From CAYOHG01 sp964465125 (GTDB taxonomy: Bacteria; Planctomycetota; Phycisphaerae; UBA1845; Fen-1342), in NCBI GenBank assembly GCA_964465125.1, contig CAYXIO010000001.1, positions 1-64,000 on the forward strand: 64,000 nucleotides of DNA, given 5' to 3'. The translations under genes and the position numbers were made by a program. Every line of letters starts with the position of its first letter. Positions within the stretch are counted from its first letter, which is position 1. Shown piece by piece: positions 33,747-42,502 of the stretch. The notes beneath the pieces were generated by a model that was given only the letters and a program-made list of their open reading frames with translations, was not told the DNA's origin and did no database searches.

Positions 33747-35924
33747 ATGAGACAAGTATTGCAGCATTTGCGGACCGGCCAGATTGAGCTGGCCGACGTA
33801 CCCTGCCCGACCGCTCGACCGGGCCATCTGCTGATTCAGACCACCCGCACGCTGATCTCGGCCGGCACCGAGCGCATGCTGGTCGAGTTCGGCCAGGCCA
33901 GCCTGCTCGCCAAGGCCCGGGCCCAGCCCGACAAGGTCAAGCAGGTGCTGGCCAAGATTCGCACCGACGGACTGCTCCCGACGCTCGAAGCCGTGTTCAG
34001 CCGCCTCGACGAACCGCTGCCGCTGGGCTACTGCAACGTCGGCAAGGTGATCGAGGTCGGCGCCGGCGTCGAGGGCTTCAGCCCCGGCGACCGCGTCGCT
34101 TCGAACGGTCAGCACGCCGAAATGGTCTGCGTCCCCGCGACGCTGGCTGCGAAAATCCCTGAATCCGTCAGCGACGACGAAGCCAGCTTCACGGTGCTGG
34201 GATCGATCTCGCTGAACGGCGTGCGGCTGCTCGGCCCGCAACTGGGCGAATCGTACGTCGTGCTCGGGCTGGGACTGCTCGGCATGGTCGCCGCCCAACT
34301 GCTGCAAGCCAGCGGGTGCAACGTGCTCGGCGTCGACGTGAACCCTGCCCGCTGCGAGCGGGTGCAGGGCTTTGGCTGTCAAACGGTCTGCCTGCGCGAC
34401 GGCACGGATTCCGTCGAGGCCGCACGGGCCTTCAGCCGCGGCTTCGGCGTGGACGGCGTGCTGATCTGCGCCTCCAGCAAGGACGACGCGATCATCCACC
34501 AGGCGGCGCAGATGTGCCGCAAGCGCGGCAAGATCGTGCTGGTGGGGGTGATCGGCCTGAACCTGATGCGAGCGGATTTCTACGAGCGCGAGCTGACGTT
34601 TCAGGTGTCGTGCTCGTACGGTCCGGGCCGCTACGACCCCGATTACGAGGCCAAGGGGCGCGATTATCCGCGCGCCTACGTGCGCTGGACGGTCGCGCGC
34701 AATTTCGAGGCCATTCTCGCTGCCCTCGCGAAGCGAGACCTCGCGGTTCAGCCGATGATTTCGAGCCGCGTGCCGCACGCCGACGCCGCCGGAGCCTACC
34801 AGGCGCTGCTGCATGATCCGTCGGCGCTCGGCATCGTGATGACCTATCCCGAGGCGGCTCCGCCGATGCAGCGCGTGCTGCGCGTACCGCGCTCGCCCAA
34901 GGCCCGCAGCGCGGGCACGTCGCCGGTTGTGGCGGTGATCGGCGCGGGGTCGTTCGCCAAGAACTTCATGCTGCCGGGCGTGCAGAAGGCCGGCGCGCGG
35001 ATCAAGTCGGTCGCCAGCGCCGGGGGCGCCTCGGCGTTTCACGCGGCGCGAAAGTTCTCCGCGGAGCAGGCCGTCAGCGATCTGGATGCGATTCTCACGG
35101 ACCCCGAGATCAACGCCGTGCTGATTTCGACGCGTCACTCGCTGCACGCCGCGCAGGTGGTTCGCGCGCTCGACGCCGGCAAGCACGTCTTCTGCGAGAA
35201 GCCGCTGGCGATCGACGAGGAGCAGCTTGCCGAGGTGCGCGCCGCGCACGGGCGCAACCCGCACCTGCAGTTGATGGTCGGGTTCAACCGGCGCTTTGCG
35301 CCGCACGCGATCAAGCTGCGCGAGATGCTGCGCGGCCGCTCGCAGCCGATCGCGATCGACATGCTGATCAACGCGGGCGACGTGCCCGCGGAGCACTGGG
35401 CGCAGGATTCCGAGGTCGGCGGCGGCCGCGTCGTCGGCGAGGGCTGCCACTTCATCGACCTGGCCATGTTCCTGGTCGGCCATCCGATCACCACCGTTTC
35501 GGCCGTGATGTTCGGGCCGCAGGCCGGCCGGCTGCGCGAGGACAAGCTCTCGATCTCGATGACCTTTGCGGACGGCTCGATCGCAACGGTGCACTACTGG
35601 GCCAACGGCCCGCGCGTGTTCCCCAAGGAGACCGTCACCGTCTTCAGCGAGAACCGCGTCGCGATCATCAACAACTGGCGCTTCCTGACCAGCTACGATT
35701 GGCGCGGCATGCCGCGGATGCGCTCGCGCGTCGACAAGGGGCATTTCGCCGAGTTCGAGGCGTTCATTCAGCGCGTCCACTGCGGCGGCGATCAGGTGAT
35801 CCCGTTCGCCGAGCAGGACCTGGTGACCGTGGCGACGTTTGCGGCGATGCGCGCCGCGCGCGAGCGAACGACGATTCAGCTCGTGGATGAAGGCACGGCG
35901 CCGCCTGCGGCCCAAGCGGAATGA
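33747..35924 (+). CDS. Bi-domain oxidoreductase: MDR dehydrogenase fused to Gfo/Idh/MocA
   Basis: The product has 725 residues. ATG 33747 begins MRQVLQHLRTGQIELADVP; the frame continues upstream without a good ribosome site. Residues 1-375 are an MDR dehydrogenase (GHLLIQTTRTLISAGTERML; YVVLGLGLLGMVAAQLL) in which the usual zinc Cys is replaced within LISAGTE. Residues about 390-725 are a Gfo/Idh/MocA domain (VVAVIGAGSFAKN, HVFCEKPLAIDE at about 482, LMVGFNRRFAPHA, GEGCHFIDLAMFLVG). This fusion is a known family in polysaccharide clusters next to heparinase II/III genes, as here; it probably oxidises or epimerises a nucleotide sugar such as a uronate precursor. The exact reaction is not established. 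Confidence 0.9.
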   Translation: MRQVLQHLRTGQIELADVPCPTARPGHLLIQTTRTLISAGTERMLVEFGQASLLAKARAQPDKVKQVLAKIRTDGLLPTLEAVFSRLDEPLPLGYCNVGKVIEVGAGVEGFSPGDRVASNGQHAEMVCVPATLAAKIPESVSDDEASFTVLGSISLNGVRLLGPQLGESYVVLGLGLLGMVAAQLLQASGCNVLGVDVNPARCERVQGFGCQTVCLRDGTDSVEAARAFSRGFGVDGVLICASSKDDAIIHQAAQMCRKRGKIVLVGVIGLNLMRADFYERELTFQVSCSYGPGRYDPDYEAKGRDYPRAYVRWTVARNFEAILAALAKRDLAVQPMISSRVPHADAAGAYQALLHDPSALGIVMTYPEAAPPMQRVLRVPRSPKARSAGTSPVVAVIGAGSFAKNFMLPGVQKAGARIKSVASAGGASAFHAARKFSAEQAVSDLDAILTDPEINAVLISTRHSLHAAQVVRALDAGKHVFCEKPLAIDEEQLAEVRAAHGRNPHLQLMVGFNRRFAPHAIKLREMLRGRSQPIAIDMLINAGDVPAEHWAQDSEVGGGRVVGEGCHFIDLAMFLVGHPITTVSAVMFGPQAGRLREDKLSISMTFADGSIATVHYWANGPRVFPKETVTVFSENRVAIINNWRFLTSYDWRGMPRMRSRVDKGHFAEFEAFIQRVHCGGDQVIPFAEQDLVTVATFAAMRAARERTTIQLVDEGTAPPAAQAE

Positions 35925-35979
35925 ACGCGGCCGCGAGCGGCGGTAGGACGCGGCTCAAACGGTACCGTAGCATCCAACC

Positions 35980-38202
35980 ATGAACTCGTTGCAGCGCTGG
36001 TACTACACCGCACAGGCCCTCGGCTGGGAAAACCTGCCGCGGCGGGTCTGGCAGGTCGCCAAAGGCCGGCTGGGGATCAGCAAAGCCCGGCTGCCCGGCG
36101 GCGAGCTGAGCCCCGCCGAGCTGCGCAGCCACTTCATCCCTGGCTATCTGCCGGATTCGGCGACGGCACGCTGGGCCGAGCGAGCCCGGCGGCTCGGCTG
36201 GGATCGAGCCGGGCTCGAACGAGTCCGCGCGCAGATCGGCGCTCTTGTCGACGACGCGCGCTGGCGGAGCGCGGTCCTTAAGCCGGTCGCCGCCCTGGCG
36301 CGGGGCGAGATGGTCCAGTTCAACCATCGCGTCGGGCAGACCGGTTGGCCGCCGGATTTCAATCGCGACCCGCTGCACGGCGTGGCCTGGCCGCATCCGC
36401 GGCACTGGTCAACCTACGCGCAGTTTCATCCCGAGCTGCGCGACATGAAATGCGTGTGGGAGCCGTCGCGCTTCTCGTGGGCCTTTCTGCTCGCCCGCGC
36501 GCACGTTCGCGACGGAGCCTCGTGGCCTGTTGCTGGCGGCGCACCCGCGCCGGCGGAGATGTTCTGGGCCGCGTTCGACGCCTGGGACTCGCAGAATCCG
36601 TACGGGCTCACGCCGCAGTGGGCCTGCGGACAGGAAGCGACCTTCCGCATGTTCGCGTGGCTGCTGACCGCGTGCGCCACGCTGGATCATCCCGCCGCGG
36701 CGCCCGCGCGCCTCGCGCGGCTGACCGAGCGCGTCTGGTACACCGGCCGGCACATCGAAGGCAACATCAACTACGCCCGCAGCCAGAAGAACAACCACGC
36801 CATCAGCGAAGCGATCGGCTTATGGACGATCGGCAGCCTGTTTCCCGAAATTCAACGGGCGGCGGTCTGGCGGACAATGGGCAAGCGCGTGCTCGAGCAA
36901 GAGCTGCGCCGGCAGATCTTCGACGACGGCTCGTACGTGCAGCACAGCTTGAACTACCAGCGGGTCATGCTCGACGACGTTCTGTGGGCGATGCACCTGG
37001 GCCGGGTGTGCGACGACCCGATCGCGCTGGACGCGCTCGACCGCGTCGCCCGAGCACTCGACTGGCTGCTGGAGATGACCGAGCCGACCGGCGGCGGCGT
37101 GCCGAACTACGGCAACAATGACGGAGCCTGGGTGCTGCCGCTCAGCACGGTGGATTACACCGACTTCCGTCCGATCGGCCAGGCGCTGCACCGCGCGCTG
37201 CGCGGAGCGCCCGCGTTCGAAGCGGGTCCGTGGGACGAGTTGTCGGCCTGGTTGGTCGACGCGGGCGGGCCGAATATCCCGCGCGAGAGGGCGACGGCGC
37301 GGGACGCTCAGAGCGGGGGGCCATCGGTCGTCCGCCGGGAGTGCGACCGCGCCTTTCCAGCCGGCGGCTATTACGTACTGTCCGGCCCGTCGTCGTGGGG
37401 AATGGTTCGCTGTCACACCTATCGCGCGCGGCCCGGCCAGGCAGACATGCTGCACTTCGACCTCTGGCACGGTGCGACCAACGTCCTGCGCGACGCCGGC
37501 TCCTTTTTCTACTACACCGACGAGCCCTGGCACTCGCATTTCTTCTCCACCGCGGCGCACAACACGGTTGAGGTCGACGGGGCCGACCAGATGATCAAGG
37601 GGCCGCGCTTCCTGTGGCTGCGCTGGACGAAAGCGCGCCTGCTGCGCTTCGACCGCTCGCCCGACGGGCGCGCGGCGGTCTTCTCAGGCGAGCACTACGG
37701 CTACACGCGGCTTCCCGGAGACGTCGTGCATCGCCGCACGATACTTCGCCTCGGCGACTCGTACGTGATCATCGATGACCTGCTGGGCAGCGGGGAGCAC
37801 GAGGTCGCGCTGCGCTGGAGACTGTGTGAGGCGCGCTGGGCGGAGCAGCCCGATGGATGGATCGCCGCCGACGTGGCCGGCGGGCCGCGGATGCAGCTCG
37901 CGGGAACGGCGGCGCTACGGGCCGAGCTGCTGCGCGGGCAGGAGTCGCCGCGGCCCGAGGGCTGGGAATCGCTCTACTACGCGGATCGTCAGGCGGTCCC
38001 GGTCGTGCGCCTCAGCGGTCGTGCGTCGCTGCCGCTGCGGCTCGCAACCTGCGTCGCGCCGCTGTGCGGGCCGGTGCTGGCGAACCAGCCGGCGATTTCG
38101 CCCGCCGAGCCGGTCGTCCTGACGGCGTTGCCCGCGGAGCTGCACGAACCGCTGCGGACGCTGCGCGTGCCGCTGCTCGTCAAACCGGAGGATTCGGGCT
38201 GA
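35980..38202 (+). CDS. Heparinase II/III-family protein
   Basis: The product has 740 residues. The first 430 form an (alpha/alpha) toroid with SQKNNHAISEAIGLW (about 268), DGSYVQHSLNYQRVML (about 317) and NYGNNDGAW (about 375), which carry the conserved Asn, His and Tyr typical of the family. The second part is a beta-sandwich: MLHFDLWHGATNVLRDAG (about 490) and HSHFFSTAAHNTVEVDG, the heparinase II/III C-terminal pattern with a metal-site-like H/D set. Members cleave uronic-acid polysaccharides by elimination. There is no signal peptide. Within polysaccharide clusters such enzymes may edit or trim the chain. No clear ribosome box precedes ATG 35980. Confidence 0.88.
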   Translation: MNSLQRWYYTAQALGWENLPRRVWQVAKGRLGISKARLPGGELSPAELRSHFIPGYLPDSATARWAERARRLGWDRAGLERVRAQIGALVDDARWRSAVLKPVAALARGEMVQFNHRVGQTGWPPDFNRDPLHGVAWPHPRHWSTYAQFHPELRDMKCVWEPSRFSWAFLLARAHVRDGASWPVAGGAPAPAEMFWAAFDAWDSQNPYGLTPQWACGQEATFRMFAWLLTACATLDHPAAAPARLARLTERVWYTGRHIEGNINYARSQKNNHAISEAIGLWTIGSLFPEIQRAAVWRTMGKRVLEQELRRQIFDDGSYVQHSLNYQRVMLDDVLWAMHLGRVCDDPIALDALDRVARALDWLLEMTEPTGGGVPNYGNNDGAWVLPLSTVDYTDFRPIGQALHRALRGAPAFEAGPWDELSAWLVDAGGPNIPRERATARDAQSGGPSVVRRECDRAFPAGGYYVLSGPSSWGMVRCHTYRARPGQADMLHFDLWHGATNVLRDAGSFFYYTDEPWHSHFFSTAAHNTVEVDGADQMIKGPRFLWLRWTKARLLRFDRSPDGRAAVFSGEHYGYTRLPGDVVHRRTILRLGDSYVIIDDLLGSGEHEVALRWRLCEARWAEQPDGWIAADVAGGPRMQLAGTAALRAELLRGQESPRPEGWESLYYADRQAVPVVRLSGRASLPLRLATCVAPLCGPVLANQPAISPAEPVVLTALPAELHEPLRTLRVPLLVKPEDSG

Positions 38203-38230
38203 GCAGGGGTCGTCATGGGCCCTGCGGTCG

Positions 38231-38236
38231 TATAAT
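38231..38236 (+). promoter_or_regulatory. Candidate -10 box TATAAT before the SPFH gene
   Basis: A perfect TATAAT lies 91 bases upstream of the SPFH-protein start, in the gap after the heparinase gene. No good -35 hexamer is present at the expected distance. In a genome this GC-rich an exact consensus is notable, but support is limited. Confidence 0.4.
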
Positions 38237-38327
38237 TCACCCGCGCTTTTGTAGGCGACGCGCCCGCGCCGCATTTCTATGGTTCCAGATGCGCCAGCAC
38301 CAACCGGGCGGCGCGCAGGAGACGTCC

Positions 38328-39422
38328 ATGGGCCTGTGGGACAAACTCAAAGGCGAACTGGTCGACATCATCGAGTGGCTCGATCCCACCAGCGACACGA
38401 TGGTGTGGCGCTTCGATCGCTACAACAACGAGATCAAGTACGGCGCCAAGCTCGTCGTGCGCGAGAGCCAGGCCGCCGTCTTCGTCAACCAGGGTAAGAT
38501 CGCCGATGTGTTCCAGCCCGGCCTCCACACGCTCGAGACGCGCAACCTGCCGATTCTCTCGACCTTGCTGGGCTGGTATCACGGCTTTGAGAGCCCGTTC
38601 AAGGCGGAAGTCTATTTCTGCAACACGCGGCAGTTCACCGACCTGAAGTGGGGCACGAAGAACCCGGTCATGCTGCGCGACGCGGAGTTTGGGCCGGTTC
38701 GGCTGCGCTCGTTCGGCACGTACACGCTGCGGATCAACGACCCCGGCACGTTCATCCGCGAGATCGCCGGCACGAACGCACACTTCACCACCGCCGACAT
38801 CGCCGACCAGCTCCGCAACATGATCGTGTCGCGCTTCACCGACATCCTGGCCGAGAGCCGCATCCCGGTGCTCGACCTGGCGGCGAACTATGACGAGCTG
38901 GGCAACTTCGTGCTGACGCGCATCCGGGGCGAGTTCAACAATTACGGCCTGGACCTGACCAAGCTGCTGGTCGAGAACATCTCGCTGCCGCCCGAGGTGG
39001 AGCAGGCGCTGGACAAGCGCACCAGCATGGGCGTGATCGGCGATCTGTCGAAGTACGCGCAGTTCCAGGCGGCGCAGGCGATGGAGGCGGCCGCCGAGAA
39101 CCCCGGCGGGATGGCCGCCGGCGGGATGGGCATGGGCATGGGCTTCGCCATGGCCCAGCAGATGGGGCAGACGCTGGCGACACCCGCGCCGGGCGCGGCC
39201 CCGCCGCCGCTGCCGGGGGCGGTGCAGTATTACCTCGCAATCGGCAACCAGCAGACCGGACCCTTCGACCTGGCGGCCGTGCGCGGACAGGTTCAGTCGG
39301 GGCAACTGACCGCCGCGACGCTGGTATGGAGCGCGGGCATGAAGGAGTGGCTGCCCGCCGGGCAGGTGCCTGCGCTGGCGGCCCTGCTGGGCGCGGGCGG
39401 GCCCCCGCCGCTGCCGAAGTAG
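38328..39422 (+). CDS. SPFH/band-7 protein with C-terminal GYF_2 domain (YdjI-like)
   Basis: The product has 364 residues. ATG 38328 follows AGGAG at seven bases. Residues 1-240 are an SPFH domain of the virion-core/YdjI type: MVWRFDRYNNEIKYGAKLVV, ESQAAVFVNQGKIADVFQPG, LRSFGTYTLRINDP and NNYGLDLTKLLVENISLP. A Gly/Met/Ala-rich spacer (MGMGMGF) follows, then a GYF_2 domain from about residue 300 (YYLAIGNQQTGPFDLAAVRG; MKEWLPAGQ). In Bacillus subtilis YdjI works with YdjG and YdjH and recruits the PspA-type protein YdjF at the membrane. The next gene resembles YdjG, which supports this reading; no PspA or YdjH homologue is in view. Confidence 0.88.
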   Translation: MGLWDKLKGELVDIIEWLDPTSDTMVWRFDRYNNEIKYGAKLVVRESQAAVFVNQGKIADVFQPGLHTLETRNLPILSTLLGWYHGFESPFKAEVYFCNTRQFTDLKWGTKNPVMLRDAEFGPVRLRSFGTYTLRINDPGTFIREIAGTNAHFTTADIADQLRNMIVSRFTDILAESRIPVLDLAANYDELGNFVLTRIRGEFNNYGLDLTKLLVENISLPPEVEQALDKRTSMGVIGDLSKYAQFQAAQAMEAAAENPGGMAAGGMGMGMGFAMAQQMGQTLATPAPGAAPPPLPGAVQYYLAIGNQQTGPFDLAAVRGQVQSGQLTAATLVWSAGMKEWLPAGQVPALAALLGAGGPPPLPK

Positions 39423-39477
39423 GCGCAGCGCCGCGCGGGGCGAATCAAGACGTCGCACGGGGGCGCGGACTCTCTGA

Positions 39478-40593
39478 ATGAACGTCACGGACGAGCCGAC
39501 AAGCGAACATAAGCCGGGGACTCCGCTGCCGCCTGCCGTGAAGCGGTTCCCCTGCGCGCAATGTGGAGCAAAGCTCGAATTCGAGCCGGGCACGACGCAC
39601 CTGGTCTGCCCTTACTGTGGGCAACACAACGAGATTCCCGCCGCGGACACGGAAGTCGAGGAGATCGACTTCCGCGCTACCCTGGCGCGGCTCGCGGACG
39701 CAGCGCCTACGATCGAGCCGCGCACGCTCAAATGCGACGCCTGCGGCGCGGAATTCAACCGCCGCGAGGAGCAGACTTCGCTCGCCTGTCCGTTCTGCGG
39801 CTCCAACATCGTCGCGACCGCGGCCAGCGCGCGGCTGCTCAAGCCGCAGTCGCTGCTGCCCTTCGCGATTACGCGCGACGACGCGGACGCGCGCTACCGC
39901 CGGTGGCTGCGGACGCGCTGGTTCGCGCCGAACGCGCTCAAGCGACAGGCGCGGCTCGAGCAGCCGATCCACGGCATGTACGTGCCGTACTGGACCTACG
40001 ACGCGCGTACGACCAGCTCGTACACCGGGATGCGCGGCGACCACTACTGGGTGACGGTGGGCTCGGGAAAGAACCGTCGGCAGGAACGCCGCACGCGCTG
40101 GCGGCCGGTTCGCGGCAGGGTCTGGAACCGGTTCGACGATCTGCTGGTGCTGGCCAGCCGCTCGCTGCCGCGCAAGCACGCTGACCGGCTGGAGCCGTGG
40201 GATCTCGACCACCTGGTTCCCTATGACGACGCCTACCTGAGCGGTTTCGCGGCCGAGGCTTACCAGGTGGATCTTCCGGCGGGCTTCGAGATCGCCCGGG
40301 AGATCATGGACGAGGAGATTCGGCGGGAAGTGCGGCGTGACATCGGCGGAGACGAGCAGCAGATTCACTCCGTCAAGACGCGCTATGACGGGATCACCTT
40401 CAAGCACCTGCTGCTGCCGACCTGGCTGAACGCGTATCGCTACCGCAACAAGACCTATCGGTTTCTGGTGAACGCGCGGACCGGCGAGGTGCAGGGCGAG
40501 CGGCCGTACAGTTGGGTGAAGATCCTGGCGACGGTGTTGCTATTTGCGGCGCTGGTCGCGCTGGGCGTGTGGCTGGTCTCGCAGAGCCGGTAG
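39478..40593 (+). CDS. Double zinc-ribbon membrane protein (YdjG-like)
   Basis: The product has 371 residues. Two CxxC-CxxC zinc ribbons lie at the N-terminus: C26/C29 with C44/C47, and C86/C89 with C104/C107 (PCAQCG...CPYCG; KCDACG...CPFCG). The middle has LPFAITRDDADARYRRWLR and MYVPYWTYDARTTSSYTG, typical of zinc-ribbon proteins sometimes misannotated as PriA or TFIIB-like. A single membrane helix closes the protein (ILATVLLFAALVALGVWLV). It lies 55 bases after the SPFH gene; in Bacillus the equivalent pair is YdjG/YdjI, a membrane-stress complex. Confidence 0.85.
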   Translation: MNVTDEPTSEHKPGTPLPPAVKRFPCAQCGAKLEFEPGTTHLVCPYCGQHNEIPAADTEVEEIDFRATLARLADAAPTIEPRTLKCDACGAEFNRREEQTSLACPFCGSNIVATAASARLLKPQSLLPFAITRDDADARYRRWLRTRWFAPNALKRQARLEQPIHGMYVPYWTYDARTTSSYTGMRGDHYWVTVGSGKNRRQERRTRWRPVRGRVWNRFDDLLVLASRSLPRKHADRLEPWDLDHLVPYDDAYLSGFAAEAYQVDLPAGFEIAREIMDEEIRREVRRDIGGDEQQIHSVKTRYDGITFKHLLLPTWLNAYRYRNKTYRFLVNARTGEVQGERPYSWVKILATVLLFAALVALGVWLVSQSR

Positions 40594-40642
40594 TGAGGCG
40601 GTGTGGCCTGCGAATCCGCCGGGGATGACCGCGTGAAACGCA

Positions 40643-40670
40643 CGACGGCCGGGCAGAGCCCCGGCCGTCG
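40643..40670. terminator. Bidirectional terminator hairpin between convergent genes
   Basis: CGACGGCCGGG (40643-40653) pairs perfectly with CCCGGCCGTCG (40660-40670) across a six-base loop. It lies between the stop of the zinc-ribbon gene (plus) and the stop of the HU gene (minus), so it probably serves both. There is no strong T-run. Confidence 0.65.
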
Positions 40671-40702
40671 CGCTTGGTCGTCGATGCTGGCGTCCGCTTC
40701 AA

Positions 40703-41062
40703 CTAGAGCACGGCTTCCTTGAACGCCTTGCTTGGCGTGAGGCGGATTCGCTTCTTGGCGGAGATCTTGATCATCTCGCCGGTCTTCGGATTGCGCCCCA
40801 TGCGCGCCTTGGTCTGGCGCACCTGGAGCTTGCCGATGCCGGGCAGCACGACCTTGAAGCCCTTCTTGAGGGCCGCGTGGATCATGTCGCAGAAGCCGGA
40901 GTACACCGATTTGGACTGCTTGCGGTTCTCGAGGCACCCGAACTCGCGAAAGCAGTCGTAGAACTCGCTCTGGGTGTACTGCGTGCTGTTCTTCGGCTTC
41001 GCGAGCGTCGCTTTGCGAGCAGCCGGGGCGGCAGCCTTTTTCGCCTTCGCCATCTTCGCCAT
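40703..41062 (-). CDS. HU-family DNA-binding protein with Lys/Ala-rich N-terminal tail
   Basis: The product has 119 residues. ATG 41062 follows GGGAGG. Residues 1-25 are a basic tail (MAKMAKAKKAAAPAARKATL), and residues 30-119 form an HU/IHF fold: YTQSEFYDCFREFG, then GFKVVLPGIGKLQVRQTKARMGRNPKTGEM (as VLPGIGKLQVRQTKARMGRN) with the DNA-binding arm RMGRNPKTGE, and KRIRLTPSKAFKEAVL. HU proteins bend and package DNA. The tail resembles histone-H1-like extensions seen in some bacteria. Two Cys (CFREFGC) are unusual for HU. Single gene with its own terminator. Confidence 0.92.
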   Translation of the reverse strand: MAKMAKAKKAAAPAARKATLAKPKNSTQYTQSEFYDCFREFGCLENRKQSKSVYSGFCDMIHAALKKGFKVVLPGIGKLQVRQTKARMGRNPKTGEMIKISAKKRIRLTPSKAFKEAVL

Positions 41063-41204
41063 TCTCAACCTCCCTGCGTGAAGCGCCGCTGGCGCTCCGC
41101 ACCGTTGCGGTGCATCCTCGCGCCGCCGCACCGCGCGGACGGCGACTGTGTACCGTGGCGTCGTGCGGCCGCGCTTTTGCAGGGCGCAGCGCACGCTTGC
41201 GCTA

Positions 41205-41234
41205 ATATCTCGCAGGTTTTCAGGGGTTCGTCAA
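41205..41234 (-). promoter_or_regulatory. Possible promoter of the HU gene
   Basis: On the minus strand TTGACG (41234-41229) and AGATAT (41210-41205) are 18 bases apart, about 140 bases upstream of the HU start. Matches to the sigma-70 consensus are partial. Confidence 0.3.
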
Positions 41235-41310
41235 GCACCGCGGCGCGAAAACGTGCAAAATTCCTTGCGTTTTCCGCCAGTTTGGAGCGGTCGCCGCGCC
41301 GCGGTCCGAT

Positions 41311-42387
41311 CTAGGCCGCGCCGCCCGCCGCGCCCTCCGCTCCGGCCGCGTACGTGTTGAGCGTGTCGATGAACCGTCGCAACACGCCGAAGTTCTTCTT
41401 GTTGAACCGCAGCTTCAGCCGCGGCAGCTCGGCCAGCTCGCCGTTCTCCTCCGGCAGCGGCGTGGTGCGCTCGATCCGGCCGGCTGAGAGCATGCTCGCG
41501 CCGAACTCGTCGTTGAGCCGCTCCAAGGCGGCGTCCCCCACCGGGCGCTGCAAGCGCAGGACCAGGTCGTCGTTGACGTAACGGCTGGAATGGAAGACCC
41601 GATAGAAATCCAGGACTTCGCGGGCGGCGTCCTGGACGTTGTGCGTGATGCGGAAGAGCGCCAGGTCAGGCTCGGAGATCATCCCGGAGCCGAGCAGCTC
41701 GTCGGAGACGTACTTCAGCCAGGAAGACCAGTAGGTTCCGCCGGGCTGATCGCACATGACAATCGGGATCACCTCGGATTTCCCGGTCTGCACCAGCGTC
41801 AGGGCCTCGAATCCCTCGTCCTGGGTGCCGAAACCCCCCGGAAACAGGGCCACGGCGGAGGCCTCCTTGATGAACATCACCTTACGCGTAAAGAAGTAGC
41901 GGAAGTTCACCAGCTTCTTGTCCTGCGCGATGATCTCGTTGGTCTGCTGCTCGAACGGCAGGCGGATCGCGACGCCGAAGCTGGCGGCGGGGCCGGCCCC
42001 GCCGTGGCCCGCCTTCATGATGCCGCCGCCGGCGCCGGTGATGATCATCCAGCCGCGATCGCACATGATTCGGGCGAACTCGTGCGCGGCGAGGTAATCG
42101 GGGTGGTCCTCGGGGGTCCGAGCCGAGCCGAAGATGCTGATCTTGCGCACGGAGCGGAATGGGGCGAAGGTCTTCAGCCCGTAGCGCAGCTCGGCGAATG
42201 CCTTCTGGATCAGCTTCAGGTCGCCGCGGCTGGCGCGGTCGCGGGCCAGACGACAAACCGTCAACAGCATCTGCTTGTAGAGGTCAAGGTTCTGATCGCC
42301 GAGCCATCGAGTTGCGAAATCGTCGATCGCGAGGTCGCGGTCGGTCTGTGATGCCTCGCTGCTCAGCTCCGGCGTGAATGGGTCCAA
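41311..42387 (-). CDS. LOG-family protein (nucleotide 5'-monophosphate phosphoribohydrolase type)
   Basis: The product has 358 residues. The start is TTG at 42387, chosen because GGAGG lies about seven bases upstream. The Rossmann-like core contains VRKISIFGSARTPEDHPDY (80-98), MIITGAGGGIMKAGHGGAG and the family signature PGGFGTQDE (183-191). LOG proteins cleave ribose-5-phosphate from nucleoside monophosphates (cytokinin-activating type) or other nucleotides; the older annotation 'lysine decarboxylase' is wrong. It is longer than the 190-aa LOG enzymes and belongs to the larger TIGR00730-like group. It is divergent from the GT2 gene. Confidence 0.88.
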   Translation of the reverse strand: MDPFTPELSSEASQTDRDLAIDDFATRWLGDQNLDLYKQMLLTVCRLARDRASRGDLKLIQKAFAELRYGLKTFAPFRSVRKISIFGSARTPEDHPDYLAAHEFARIMCDRGWMIITGAGGGIMKAGHGGAGPAASFGVAIRLPFEQQTNEIIAQDKKLVNFRYFFTRKVMFIKEASAVALFPGGFGTQDEGFEALTLVQTGKSEVIPIVMCDQPGGTYWSSWLKYVSDELLGSGMISEPDLALFRITHNVQDAAREVLDFYRVFHSSRYVNDDLVLRLQRPVGDAALERLNDEFGASMLSAGRIERTTPLPEENGELAELPRLKLRFNKKNFGVLRRFIDTLNTYAAGAEGAAGGAA

Positions 42388-42502
42388 GCTGCTTCCTCCG
42401 GCGTTGGTCGAACTCGCTAGTATAGCCGTCCGCCCGCCCGCCGCACACGCGCTCGGCTTGCCGGCGTTTTGGCGCGCAGCCCCCGCCGGGTATCATGTCG
42501 GC

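Noticed and set aside
33585..35915. Long minus-strand open frame opposite the bi-domain oxidoreductase
   Set aside because: Antisense shadow with biased composition; the plus strand has clear Rossmann and Gfo/Idh/MocA motifs.
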